Assembly (NCBI RefSeq): GCF_014287585.1 | Contig: NZ_JACOOJ010000004.1 | Coordinates: forward strand, 1 to 64,000 | DNA length: 64,000 nucleotides | Direction of reading: 5' to 3' | DNA from: Parabacteroides hominis | GTDB taxonomy: Bacteria > Bacteroidota > Bacteroidia > Bacteroidales > Tannerellaceae | Shown: positions 8,769 through 16,122 of the stretch, in pieces | Numbering within the stretch: position 1 is the stretch's first letter | How the letters are laid out: each line of letters opens with the position of its first letter | Made by a program: the position numbers and the translations under genes | The notes under the pieces: model-generated | Databases searched by the model: none | Told to the model about the DNA's origin: nothing | Seen by the model: only the letters and a program-made list of their open reading frames with translations

Positions 8769-8812
8769 CCTGCAAAGGCGATGATTTATCGACCGCTTTT
8801 GCAGGTTTTTTT
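8769..8812 (+). terminator. Rho-independent terminator after the DUF4925-like gene
   Basis: Stem CCTGCAAAgGCG / CGCTTTTGCAGG followed by TTTTTTT. It separates this gene from the convergent LptF/G gene, whose stop is at 8819. Confidence 0.85.
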
Positions 8813-8818
8813 ATAATC

Positions 8819-9904
8819 TTATCTCGGTGCTTTCTGATACAAATAAATCGCGATAAACGTATACAATATATTGGGAATCCAAGCAGCCATTGCAGGGCTT
8901 AGGCTGCCGTTGATGGCGAAGGTCGATGTGACGGTGGTGAAGAGGATATAGGAAAAACTCAGTGCCAGTCCGATACCGATGTTCAATCCCATGCCTCCTT
9001 TGATCTTGCGGGAGGAGAGCGAGGCCCCGATGGAGGTCAGGATGAAAGCGGCCATGATGGCGGCAAAACGTTTGTGATATTCGATCTGGAACGTCTGGAT
9101 ATTGCCGATCCCCCGTCTCTTCTGGCGGTCGATATAGGTGGACAGTTCGGGAGATGTCATCGTCTCGCAGTCGTTGACCGAGATCAGGAAGTCCGAAGGG
9201 ACGATCGTCAACGTGGTGTCCATGCGGCTTCCCTCGGTGATATGCTCGCGCATCCCGTCGAAGTCGCGGATCATGTAATCGATCAGCGTCCAGTTGTAGA
9301 GCGAATCATATTTGATGGAGTTTGCCGTAAGGCGTGAAATCATCTTCTTGTCCTCGAAATGCTCCAAAGAGAAACGGTATCCCATCCCGGAACGCGCATC
9401 ATAGCGGTCGAAATAGGCGATTACGCCCGGCTCGATCTCCAATTGGGCGGAACGGACATAGTCTACCTTCTTATTCTTGATATATTTGTTTTGAAAGTCG
9501 ATACGCGTGGCATTGGCAGGCGGAATGATATAAGCGTTCAGCGCAAACGTACTGAGCGCAATGATCGCTGCCGAAATCGCGTAGGGCAACATCAGCCGCC
9601 GGAAACTCATCCCGCTCGCCAGCATTGCGATCACTTCCGAATTGTCGGCCAACTTCGAAGTGAAGAAGATAACGGCAATGAAAGTAAACAACGGACTGAA
9701 CAGATTCGCAAAATAGGGGATGAAGTTCATGTAATAGTCGAAAACGATCGCTTTCAACGGCACGTCCGGACTCAGGAACTTGTCGATCTTCTCATTTATA
9801 TCGAAGACAACCGAGATAGCGATAATCAGGGCAATCGCAAAGATGTAAGTGCCTAAGAATTGCTTGATGATGTACCAGTCTATCCGTTTCAGTTTGAATT
9901 TCAT
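8819..9904 (-). CDS. LptF/LptG family lipopolysaccharide export permease (YjgP/YjgQ)
   Basis: A 361-residue inner-membrane protein of the LPS transport ABC exporter, which extracts LPS from the inner membrane and feeds it to the periplasmic bridge. It has the family plan: an N-terminal cytoplasmic helix (KRIDWYIIKQFLGTY), three membrane segments in the first ~125 residues, a periplasmic beta-jellyroll of about 150 residues, and three further membrane segments at the end. The FSPLFTFIAVIFFTSKLADNSE region is characteristic. It starts 12 nt after the tgt stop codon, so the two genes form an operon. Assignment as LptG rather than LptF is uncertain. Confidence 0.85.
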   Translation of the reverse strand: MKFKLKRIDWYIIKQFLGTYIFAIALIIAISVVFDINEKIDKFLSPDVPLKAIVFDYYMNFIPYFANLFSPLFTFIAVIFFTSKLADNSEVIAMLASGMSFRRLMLPYAISAAIIALSTFALNAYIIPPANATRIDFQNKYIKNKKVDYVRSAQLEIEPGVIAYFDRYDARSGMGYRFSLEHFEDKKMISRLTANSIKYDSLYNWTLIDYMIRDFDGMREHITEGSRMDTTLTIVPSDFLISVNDCETMTSPELSTYIDRQKRRGIGNIQTFQIEYHKRFAAIMAAFILTSIGASLSSRKIKGGMGLNIGIGLALSFSYILFTTVTSTFAINGSLSPAMAAWIPNILYTFIAIYLYQKAPR

Positions 9905-9916
9905 GTGACAGTTTGC

Positions 9917-11047
9917 TTATAACCGGTTTGATAACTGACGGACCATCTCACTCTTCCAGGTCGTGAAATCGCCGGCAATGATATGTTTGCGTGCCTCTTT
10001 GACGAGCCACAGGTAAAACGCGAGGTTATGGATCGATGCCAGTTGAAGTCCCAACATCTCGTTCACCTTGATCAGGTGATGCAGATACGCCTTGCTATAA
10101 CGCGTGTCGATAGCCGAATGAGCGTCCGGGTCGATAGGAGAGAAGTCGTTCTCCCATTTCTTATTGCGCATATTGATCGTGCCGAAGCGGGTAAACAGCT
10201 GTCCGTTGCGCCCGTTGCGCGTCGGCATGATGCAGTCGAACATATCGACACCCCGTTCGATCGCCTCTAAGATGTTGATCGGCGTACCGACTCCCATCAG
10301 GTAGCGGGGCTTGTCTTTCGGCAGGATTTCATTGACTACTTCGATCATCTCGTACATCTTCTCGGTCGGTTCGCCTACTGCCAGGCCGCCGATCGCATTG
10401 CCGTCCGCACCCTTTTCGGCTATATTCTCGGCAGCTTTCCGGCGCAGTTCCGGGTAAACACAACCTTGCACAATCGGGAAAAGGCTCTGCTGATAACCGT
10501 ATTTCGGCTCCGTAGAATTGAAACGTTCGAAACAACGGTCCAGCCAACGCTCTGTCAGGCCGAGGGATTTCTTCGCGTATTCGTAATCGGCATCGCCCGG
10601 ACAACATTCATCGAAAGCCATAATGATGTCCGCTCCGATGATCCGCTGGATATCCATTACCTTCTCCGGGGTGAACAGATGCTTGGAGCCGTCGATGTGC
10701 GAACGGAACATAGCGCCTTCTTCATGCAACTTGCGGTTTTCGGAAAGAGAGAATACCTGGAAACCACCGCTATCTGTCAGGATCGGCCGGTTCCATGTAT
10801 TGAATTTGTGCAGTCCGCCTGCCTGTTCCAATATCTCCAGTCCGGGACGGAGATACAGATGGTATGTGTTTCCTAAAATGATTTGTGCGTTGATATCTTC
10901 CTCCAACTCGGTCATGTGGACACCTTTAACCGTGCCCTGCGTGCCGACCGGCATAAAAATAGGCGTTTCAATTACTCCATGATCAGTGGTAATCAGACCC
11001 GCCCTTGCATTTGATTTTGTGTCGTTATGTTGTAATTCAAATTTCAT
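9917..11047 (-). CDS. tgt: Queuine tRNA-ribosyltransferase with altered zinc site
   Basis: A 376-residue TIM-barrel enzyme that exchanges the wobble guanine of GUN-anticodon tRNAs for a 7-deazaguanine. The core is complete: TDSGGFQVFSL with the active-site aspartate, FDECCPG, GGLAVGEP, and the nucleophile aspartate in MFDCIMPTRNGRNGQLFT. The C-terminal zinc site is not: where most bacterial enzymes have DxCxCxxC before YSRAYLHHL, this protein reads DPDAHSAIDTRYSKAYLHHL, so all three ligand cysteines are absent while the downstream HHL is kept. It has its own promoter at 11053 and is cotranscribed with the LptF/G gene. Confidence 0.93.
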   Translation of the reverse strand: MKFELQHNDTKSNARAGLITTDHGVIETPIFMPVGTQGTVKGVHMTELEEDINAQIILGNTYHLYLRPGLEILEQAGGLHKFNTWNRPILTDSGGFQVFSLSENRKLHEEGAMFRSHIDGSKHLFTPEKVMDIQRIIGADIIMAFDECCPGDADYEYAKKSLGLTERWLDRCFERFNSTEPKYGYQQSLFPIVQGCVYPELRRKAAENIAEKGADGNAIGGLAVGEPTEKMYEMIEVVNEILPKDKPRYLMGVGTPINILEAIERGVDMFDCIMPTRNGRNGQLFTRFGTINMRNKKWENDFSPIDPDAHSAIDTRYSKAYLHHLIKVNEMLGLQLASIHNLAFYLWLVKEARKHIIAGDFTTWKSEMVRQLSNRL

Positions 11048-11052
11048 GGCTG

Positions 11053-11084
11053 CAAAGATAAAGAAAAGGCCTTACTTTCACAAA
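11053..11084 (-). promoter_or_regulatory. Consensus promoter of tgt, almost leaderless
   Basis: On the minus strand TTTG (11084-11081), exactly 20 nt, TATCTTTG (11060-11053), a full match to the Bacteroidetes consensus. Only 5 nt separate the -7 box from the ATG at 11047, so the transcript is predicted to have little or no 5' leader. The -33 box lies inside the terminator hairpin of the upstream gene. Confidence 0.75.
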
Positions 11085-11092
11085 TAAGGCCT
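11060..11092 (-). terminator. Terminator of the polyferredoxin gene, overlapping the tgt promoter
   Basis: Minus-strand stem AGGCCTTA / TAAGGCCT (11092-11085 and 11074-11067) with a 10-nt loop, followed by TTTCTTT. Confidence 0.75.
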
Positions 11093-11119
11093 CATAATAT
11101 AGTCGGTTATAATCGTTAA

Positions 11120-12670
11120 TCAGAAACCGAAATCGTCGACCTCGACTTCTTTGACTTCCTCTTCTTTAGGCTTCTCGACGAATTTATGTTCCACATTCGA
11201 TTTGACGATGATGGCGCGCATCGGACGTACCGGGCAGATCGATTCGCATCCGCCGCATCCGATGCAGAGGTCGGGATCGATTTGCGGGATCGTCAGTGTC
11301 CCTTTGTATGGAACCATGTGTACGGCCTGGGTCGGGCAATGCTCTGCACAGGCGCCGCAGTCTTTCTCTTCTGTATTGACGACACAACGGCCTTTGAAGA
11401 AAGTGGCAATGCCGACCTGTGTCGTTGTCTTCTCTTCGACAGTCAGAGGCTTGATCGCACCGGTGGGACATACGTCGGAACAAACCGTGCACTCGTAATT
11501 ACAATAACTGCTGATATAGGCCAAACGCGGTTTCAACATATAATCCAATCCGTATTCCAGCCCTGTCGGGCGTAAAACCTGGCTCGGACAGCGGACGACA
11601 CAGATCTGGCATCCCGTACATTTATCTTTGAAACGTTCCAGGCTGATAGAACCCGGAGGCGTGAGGGGAGGCCATTTCTTTCTGCCTTTTCTGTTCATTT
11701 TCCCTTTTCCTTCTCCGGCAATCGCTGATACGATCGGCAACGAGGCGGCAACTGTTGCGCCTGTTGCCAGGAATGTACGGCGGCTGTTGGCGTTTGCCGG
11801 CTGGCCGGATTGCGATGCGGTCGGAAGTTGCAGACGATATTGCAAACCGCCTTTGGCACAGGAAGAAACACAATTGAAGCAATCTACGCAACGGGACGTA
11901 TCGACCGTCAGGTTTTTGCTGTCGATCGCTTCCGCCTTGCAGGTATGTTCACAGTTTCCGCAATGCGTACAGGCTTCCTTATCGAAAGTTATGCGGAAGA
12001 ACGAGTGGCGCGAAAAAAGGCTCAACAAGGCTCCGACAGGGCAGATCGTATTACAGAACAGCCGTCCGCGGAAAACAGTCATGACGATGAAAACAAGCAA
12101 CGCGACAGTTGCCGCGATCAGACCGGAGACCGTCACGGTGCTGATCGTCACATGGAACAACGAATAGTTGTCCACTTTCATCAGCAGGTCGGCAAGTATG
12201 TTATTCCCCCACATCACGACCGGACGGAACAGGCTTGCCGCAATACGTCCGAAATTGCTGTACGGGTCCAAAAGCAGGCACAACCCGCTAAAACCGAAAA
12301 CAGCCATGACCGCCGTAATTGCCAACAGCACGTAGCGAAGCCAGTTCATCGGCTTGTGGTAAGTAAAACGGCGGCTTCCTTTCTTCTTTTTCTTGCCGAT
12401 GCAAAACAGACGGTTGATGATATCCTGGAATACGCCTGCCGGACATATCGTGGAACAATAAATACGTCCGAATACAAGTGCCAGCAAGAACTGGAAGACG
12501 ATCAGACCGACCATCCCGCCCAACAAGGCCGGCATCAGTTGCAGATGCAGCAAGCGGTGTACACTATCCGGTAAAACTCCCGAAAAGTCTACGAAAAACA
12601 AAAGTATGGGTACAAAAAAGAGGATTGCGAGCAAAACTCTCAATCCCTTTAGATAATTCCGTTTCTTCAT
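11120..12670 (-). CDS. Membrane-bound polyferredoxin (NapH-like/NapG-like fusion) with internal Tat-like motif
   Basis: 516 residues. The N-terminal half is a NapH/YccM-type membrane domain with about five helices and the paired motifs CSTICPAG (~72) and CNTICPVG (~208), followed by two 4Fe-4S motifs (CTHCGNCEHTC, CVDCFNCVSSC). Near residue 293 SRRTFLATGATVAASLPIV reads like a twin-arginine signal. After it comes a NapG-like ferredoxin domain with four more cysteine clusters (CTGCQICVVRC, CNYECTVCSDVC, CGACAEHC, CIGCGGCESIC). The protein probably passes electrons across or along the membrane; donor and acceptor are unknown. Its start overlaps the stop of the DUF362 gene by one base (TGATG), pointing to joint function. 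Confidence 0.85.
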   Translation of the reverse strand: MKKRNYLKGLRVLLAILFFVPILLFFVDFSGVLPDSVHRLLHLQLMPALLGGMVGLIVFQFLLALVFGRIYCSTICPAGVFQDIINRLFCIGKKKKKGSRRFTYHKPMNWLRYVLLAITAVMAVFGFSGLCLLLDPYSNFGRIAASLFRPVVMWGNNILADLLMKVDNYSLFHVTISTVTVSGLIAATVALLVFIVMTVFRGRLFCNTICPVGALLSLFSRHSFFRITFDKEACTHCGNCEHTCKAEAIDSKNLTVDTSRCVDCFNCVSSCAKGGLQYRLQLPTASQSGQPANANSRRTFLATGATVAASLPIVSAIAGEGKGKMNRKGRKKWPPLTPPGSISLERFKDKCTGCQICVVRCPSQVLRPTGLEYGLDYMLKPRLAYISSYCNYECTVCSDVCPTGAIKPLTVEEKTTTQVGIATFFKGRCVVNTEEKDCGACAEHCPTQAVHMVPYKGTLTIPQIDPDLCIGCGGCESICPVRPMRAIIVKSNVEHKFVEKPKEEEVKEVEVDDFGF

Positions 12671-13602
12671 CAGATCTTAATACGTTTGATGTTTATTTTT
12701 TTCAGATCGGTAGAACCCAATTTAAGAGCTTCCCCTTTGCCCAGGTGTGAGACAGCTGCCATATCCAACTTTTTTACCTGATTGAACAATGCAAGAGCGG
12801 CAGTATCGACAGCTACGATATTCGGGGAAACGATCATTGATTTCAACATTGCTACGTCGGCCGCACTTTTTCCTTGCGGGCCGTTTTGGTGCATCATGCG
12901 GTAAGCATCCACGATGTGCAGCGCCGGCTTCTTCTGCCATGTACAGATGTCGGCGATGCACTGTTGCAAGTCGTTCTGGTGGAAGAAACGGCGATCCCAA
13001 ACGATCCCCATCATATTCTTCATTGCGCACGATAACTTGGCGCCTCCGTGGTTCTTCAGGATGGGAACATTGATCCAGACATCCGCTTCGATCAGCGATT
13101 CGTGTATCTTGGCTTTCTTCAGCGTCACACCGTTGGGAATAGCTACTTCTTTGAAATATTTCTCGTCGTTGCCCGGCATGATGATACCGCCTGCTTCCTT
13201 TACGGCGGCGGCGATACCGCTTGTCTCGTAACATTTCTGCCAGTTGTCGCACGTATGGTCGAATACCGTCACCTTTTCGGCTCCTGCCTCGAAACATTTC
13301 TTTACGAGTGCCTTTACCAACCCCGGATTCGTATTTCCGGCGAGTTCCGGCGTACGGTCCCATCCGATATTGGGTTTGATAACGACTTTTTGTCCTTTCT
13401 TGATATATTTACCGATGCCGCCAAGCGCTTCTAACGCCTTGTCGAGCATGACTTCCGGTTCACCACCCATTACTGCTACCAGATCGGGTACTTGTTCTAC
13501 TGCTACTGTATTCGAGGAGAGAGCAGCCTGTAATCCTTCAAAATTCAGAGATAAGGCTGCACCTGCTACAACACTGGTCTTAAGGAAATCGCGACGTTTC
13601 AT
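12670..13602 (-). CDS. DUF362 domain protein with twin-arginine signal
   Basis: 310 residues. It starts with the Tat motif MKRRDFLKTSVVAGAALSL, indicating export in folded form. The rest is a DUF362 domain: VVIKPNIGWDRTPELAGNTNP, then FDHTCDNWQKCYETSGI, and ILKNHGGAKLSCAMKNMMG near residue 200. DUF362 proteins often accompany ferredoxin-type proteins, but the reaction is unknown. Here it is followed directly by the polyferredoxin gene with a TGATG stop-start overlap. A -7 promoter box lies about 40 bp upstream of its start. Confidence 0.85.
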   Translation of the reverse strand: MKRRDFLKTSVVAGAALSLNFEGLQAALSSNTVAVEQVPDLVAVMGGEPEVMLDKALEALGGIGKYIKKGQKVVIKPNIGWDRTPELAGNTNPGLVKALVKKCFEAGAEKVTVFDHTCDNWQKCYETSGIAAAVKEAGGIIMPGNDEKYFKEVAIPNGVTLKKAKIHESLIEADVWINVPILKNHGGAKLSCAMKNMMGIVWDRRFFHQNDLQQCIADICTWQKKPALHIVDAYRMMHQNGPQGKSAADVAMLKSMIVSPNIVAVDTAALALFNQVKKLDMAAVSHLGKGEALKLGSTDLKKINIKRIKI

Positions 13603-13641
13603 CTTGTTCTATTGGTTTTATGTAGTTTATAAAAGTTTTAA

Positions 13642-13649
13642 CAAAGGTA
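13642..13649 (-). promoter_or_regulatory. -7 box (TACCTTTG) upstream of the DUF362 gene
   Basis: Full match to TAnnTTTG on the minus strand, 39 nt before the ATG at 13602. No convincing TTTG at the -33 position. Confidence 0.45.
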
Positions 13650-13671
13650 GATAATCTCCAAATATAAATTG

Positions 13672-13679
13672 TATATTTG
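13672..13679 (+). promoter_or_regulatory. -7 box (TATATTTG) upstream of the gene at 13702
   Basis: Match to TAnnTTTG 22 nt before the ATG, divergent from the box at 13642. The -33 element is not clear. Confidence 0.45.
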
Positions 13680-13701
13680 ACCTCCAAAAAAATCATAAAA
13701 G

Positions 13702-14496
13702 ATGGATTTATATTCCTATGTTTCAATAGAATCCTTTGTTCGCGGATGCAAAGAGCCGAAAACGCCGGGAACATTCACCCTGCGTGTCCCTAATTTGCTA
13801 TATGCCAAGCCGGACGAAATAACCGGATACGGTTTATCCCTGCTCCGCCGTTCGATCGTGTTGCATGAGGAGCAAAATGGTATCAAACAAGAGTTTAGTA
13901 AACAAAATATTCCTTTTTTCCGGGAGAACCGCCGGATGCTTATCGGGCCGGAGATCGAGATGTACGCCCTTTCCCTTTACCAGAACCCGGAGATCCCTTC
14001 CGGTATGGAGGAAAAGAAGGCTTCCTGTTTGCGGTTGGCTTTCGATTACGGGGCGTTGGGAGAGTATAGTTTGTCGGAGGATAAATATTTGCTCCGCTGC
14101 AAATACAATGAGGAGGAGAACCTGAACGCGTTTGTCTCTCAGATGGGGCAGGAGTATGACAAATTCTTTTACGATGAAGAGCATACCGGGTTCAAGCGGG
14201 ATTCACGTTTCTTCTCGATGCTTTGCAATGCTTGTCTGGAAGTGCGGGAACCCCGTTGGGCTTCCGAACAGGAATGGCGGCTCGTGCAATTTTGCGATCC
14301 GGTAGAAGCCGGGTATGATTTTATGGGAGGTAACCTGATTCCTTATGTGGATTATGCGATCCCGTTCGAATGTCTCCACCGGATCGCTTTGGCGGACCTG
14401 ACGGAGAACAGTTTGACATATAGTGCCCTGGCGGGATTCCTACAGAGTATAGGGTTGGCTCCCGACCGTTATTTGGAAGGGATGTTGGAGGAGTAA
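13702..14496 (+). CDS. DUF2971-like protein
   Basis: 264 residues, soluble, no signal peptide. The ASEQEWRLVQF segment near residue 195 is the best-conserved motif of DUF2971 proteins, and the spacing to a preceding serine/aromatic-rich helix (FFSMLCNACLEVREPRWASE) also fits. The usual N-terminal FNDPFE motif is not evident, so this is a divergent member. Function is unknown; relatives often occur in accessory and defence-associated regions. It is monocistronic and divergent from the DUF362 operon. Confidence 0.55.
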   Translation: MDLYSYVSIESFVRGCKEPKTPGTFTLRVPNLLYAKPDEITGYGLSLLRRSIVLHEEQNGIKQEFSKQNIPFFRENRRMLIGPEIEMYALSLYQNPEIPSGMEEKKASCLRLAFDYGALGEYSLSEDKYLLRCKYNEEENLNAFVSQMGQEYDKFFYDEEHTGFKRDSRFFSMLCNACLEVREPRWASEQEWRLVQFCDPVEAGYDFMGGNLIPYVDYAIPFECLHRIALADLTENSLTYSALAGFLQSIGLAPDRYLEGMLEE

Positions 14497-14626
14497 TTAA
14501 TGTTGATTAACGTTGTTTCGCTAAACTATTCAGGGGATGGAAGTGTTCACAATTCAAAGCGAAAGAATAATTTGGCTTTCTGAAAAAGTGGTGAGGAATA
14601 ATATTATATCAAATAAGTGAGGTGCT

Positions 14627-14851
14627 ATGACTAAGAATGATGTTGTTTCAGAGGCTGGTCAGATCTGGTCTTTGTTATCAGAAAGAAAAATTTTGTCAGT
14701 GAAGAGGATTGGGGAAATGACTCACTATCATGAGTCTTTAGTCTGTTTGGCTTTAGGATGGTTAGTAAAGGAAAATAAAGTCCGTCTGTTTGAAAAAAGC
14801 GGCGTATTGCATGCTGAGCTGAATATTTCGATTCCTGAAATGTATTATTAG
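14627..14851 (+). CDS. Small winged helix-turn-helix protein (DUF2582-like)
   Basis: 74 residues. The sequence ILSVKRIGEMTHYHESLVCLALGWLVKENKVRLFEK has the helix-turn-helix-wing pattern of Bacteroidetes DUF2582 winged-helix proteins, including the hydrophobic AxGWLxKENK recognition/wing segment. It presumably binds nucleic acid, but targets are unknown. The gene stands alone between a DUF2971-like gene and a long repeat-bearing intergenic region. Confidence 0.75.
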   Translation: MTKNDVVSEAGQIWSLLSERKILSVKRIGEMTHYHESLVCLALGWLVKENKVRLFEKSGVLHAELNISIPEMYY

Positions 14852-15003
14852 ACAGATCGGATTGATAAAAGCGATTTGCTCCGTGTAGTTCTCGTTTGCT
14901 CATCATGATCCCGCTTACGTTCGCTTTGATGTCGACGAGCGGGGAAAACGATTCCTGCTAATGCTTTATTTCTATATAAGAATGTTTCAACTTTTTTCTT
15001 TAC

Positions 15004-15099
15004 GTGAAAATTTATTTTCATGCCGAAGAAAATTTATTTTCATGCTGGAGAAAATTTATTTTCATGCAAAGGAAACTAAATTTTCCCTGTGAGGAACTT
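15004..15099. repeat. 22-bp-period hairpin array (TTTTC-N8-GAAAA-N4), four units
   Basis: ATTTTC arms begin at 15014, 15036, 15058 and 15080, exactly 22 bp apart. Each is followed by an 8-nt loop (ATGCCGAA, ATGCTGGA, ATGCAAAG, CCTGTGAG) and a complementary GAAAAT- or GAAAC-like arm; the fourth copy is degraded. The layout is the same as in the arrays at 40411 and 58920. The rest of the 563-bp gap between 14852 and 15414 shows no gene; the open frame at 15004-15249 merely translates the repeats. Confidence 0.85.
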
Positions 15100-15414
15100 T
15101 CTGCTGCGTTTGTGCTTTTTCTTCTTTCTTCAGCAGCCTTTCCTGCCACTCCGAAGAGTGAGGGATGTGGCGGTTACGGGCGAAAAGCGGAAGAGGTCAT
15201 AAATCCCCGGTTATTCGGTAAGTTGTTAGCTATTTCATCCTTAGTGTGATAGCTTTTTGCATACGATTTAATTTATTGCGTTAAAGAGCGGAATACTAAC
15301 ATTTTCTTTAAATAAAATGGAAAGTTTAGCTATTGTGCTATAATTACTTTTCGTATCTTCACCGAAAAATAATTATTGGTTTTACGTTTTTTTAATTATT
15401 AAGTTGCTGGAAAT

Positions 15415-16014
15415 ATGGTAATAGCTTATTTAAGAGTAGGAACTTCAAACAAAGAGCTTCTGGAAGAACAGAAAGATGAGATTAAACGCTATGCTTCGGA
15501 TCATAATATAAATATCGATAAGTGGATTACGGATGTCACTGTCGATAAAGGGAAGGAAGATGAACGTAATCTTGCTATGGTACTGGATCGTATGCAAAAA
15601 GGCGACAGCCTGGTTTTGTCGGATATTTCCCGCCTGGGACGAACTTTGTCGGAAGTCATGGAGATTATGGGGCGCTGCATGGAAAAAAGCGTTCAGATCT
15701 ATAGTATAAAGGATCGGTATATCCTGGACCAAACATTGGACCTGCCGGTTATGGGAAGTGTGTTCAGACTGGTGAAGGAGATCGAACACAGTTTGATGTC
15801 CACCCGTACCAAAGAGGCCTTGAGTCATAAAAAGAGCACAGGAGGCCCGTTAGGCCGTCCGAAAGGATCGGCGGCCAAACAGTCTTTCCTGGATGCGAAT
15901 AAAGAAGAGGTGATCAGTATGCTGGAACGCGGGGACACCGTTATGGAGATTTGTAAACGTTTTAATGTTTCCAGGAATACCTATTATATGTTCAAACGGA
16001 ATTACGGACTCTAA
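15415..16014 (+). CDS. Mpi-family serine recombinase with catalytic serine position changed to glycine
   Basis: 199 residues, the length of resolvase/invertases. The N-terminal catalytic domain and C-terminal Hin-type helix-turn-helix (EVISMLERGDTVMEICKRFN…) are both complete. Related features are SDISRLGRTLSEVMEIM around 68-85, LVKEIEHSLMSTRTKEAL around 121-138 and GRPKGS at the domain junction. In the active-site strand the family motif YxRVS is here YLRVGTS: position 9, normally the nucleophilic serine, is glycine, with a serine two residues later at 11. The relatives are master invertases that flip surface-gene promoters in Bacteroides. No invertible repeats were found next to it. Confidence 0.85.
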   Translation: MVIAYLRVGTSNKELLEEQKDEIKRYASDHNINIDKWITDVTVDKGKEDERNLAMVLDRMQKGDSLVLSDISRLGRTLSEVMEIMGRCMEKSVQIYSIKDRYILDQTLDLPVMGSVFRLVKEIEHSLMSTRTKEALSHKKSTGGPLGRPKGSAAKQSFLDANKEEVISMLERGDTVMEICKRFNVSRNTYYMFKRNYGL

Positions 16015-16024
16015 AACCAGTCCT

Positions 16025-16094
16025 CGAACTTGATCCGGGATCTCATCCTACACTGATAATCGATATTTAGGATTACGAGGTCGGATCAAGTTCG
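16025..16094. repeat. REP-like inverted repeat between convergent genes
   Basis: CGAACTTGATCCG (16025-16037) is perfectly mirrored by CGGATCAAGTTCG (16082-16094), with a 44-bp spacer. It lies between the recombinase gene and the convergent mutS2 gene. The AACTTGATCCGGGATCTC style is common in dispersed Bacteroidetes palindromes. It may act as a bidirectional transcription barrier, although there is no long T run. Confidence 0.7.
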
Positions 16095-16122
16095 TCATGA
16101 CAAAACAGAATTTTGTTTGTTT

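Noticed and set aside
15004-15249. 81-codon frame starting in the 22-bp repeat array
   Set aside because: The first half is repeat translation, no similarity or ribosome binding site, and it ends without relation to neighbouring genes.
15250-15414. Invertible promoter next to the serine recombinase
   Set aside because: I looked for paired inverted repeats around the recombinase upstream region and found none beyond the short AT-rich palindromes.
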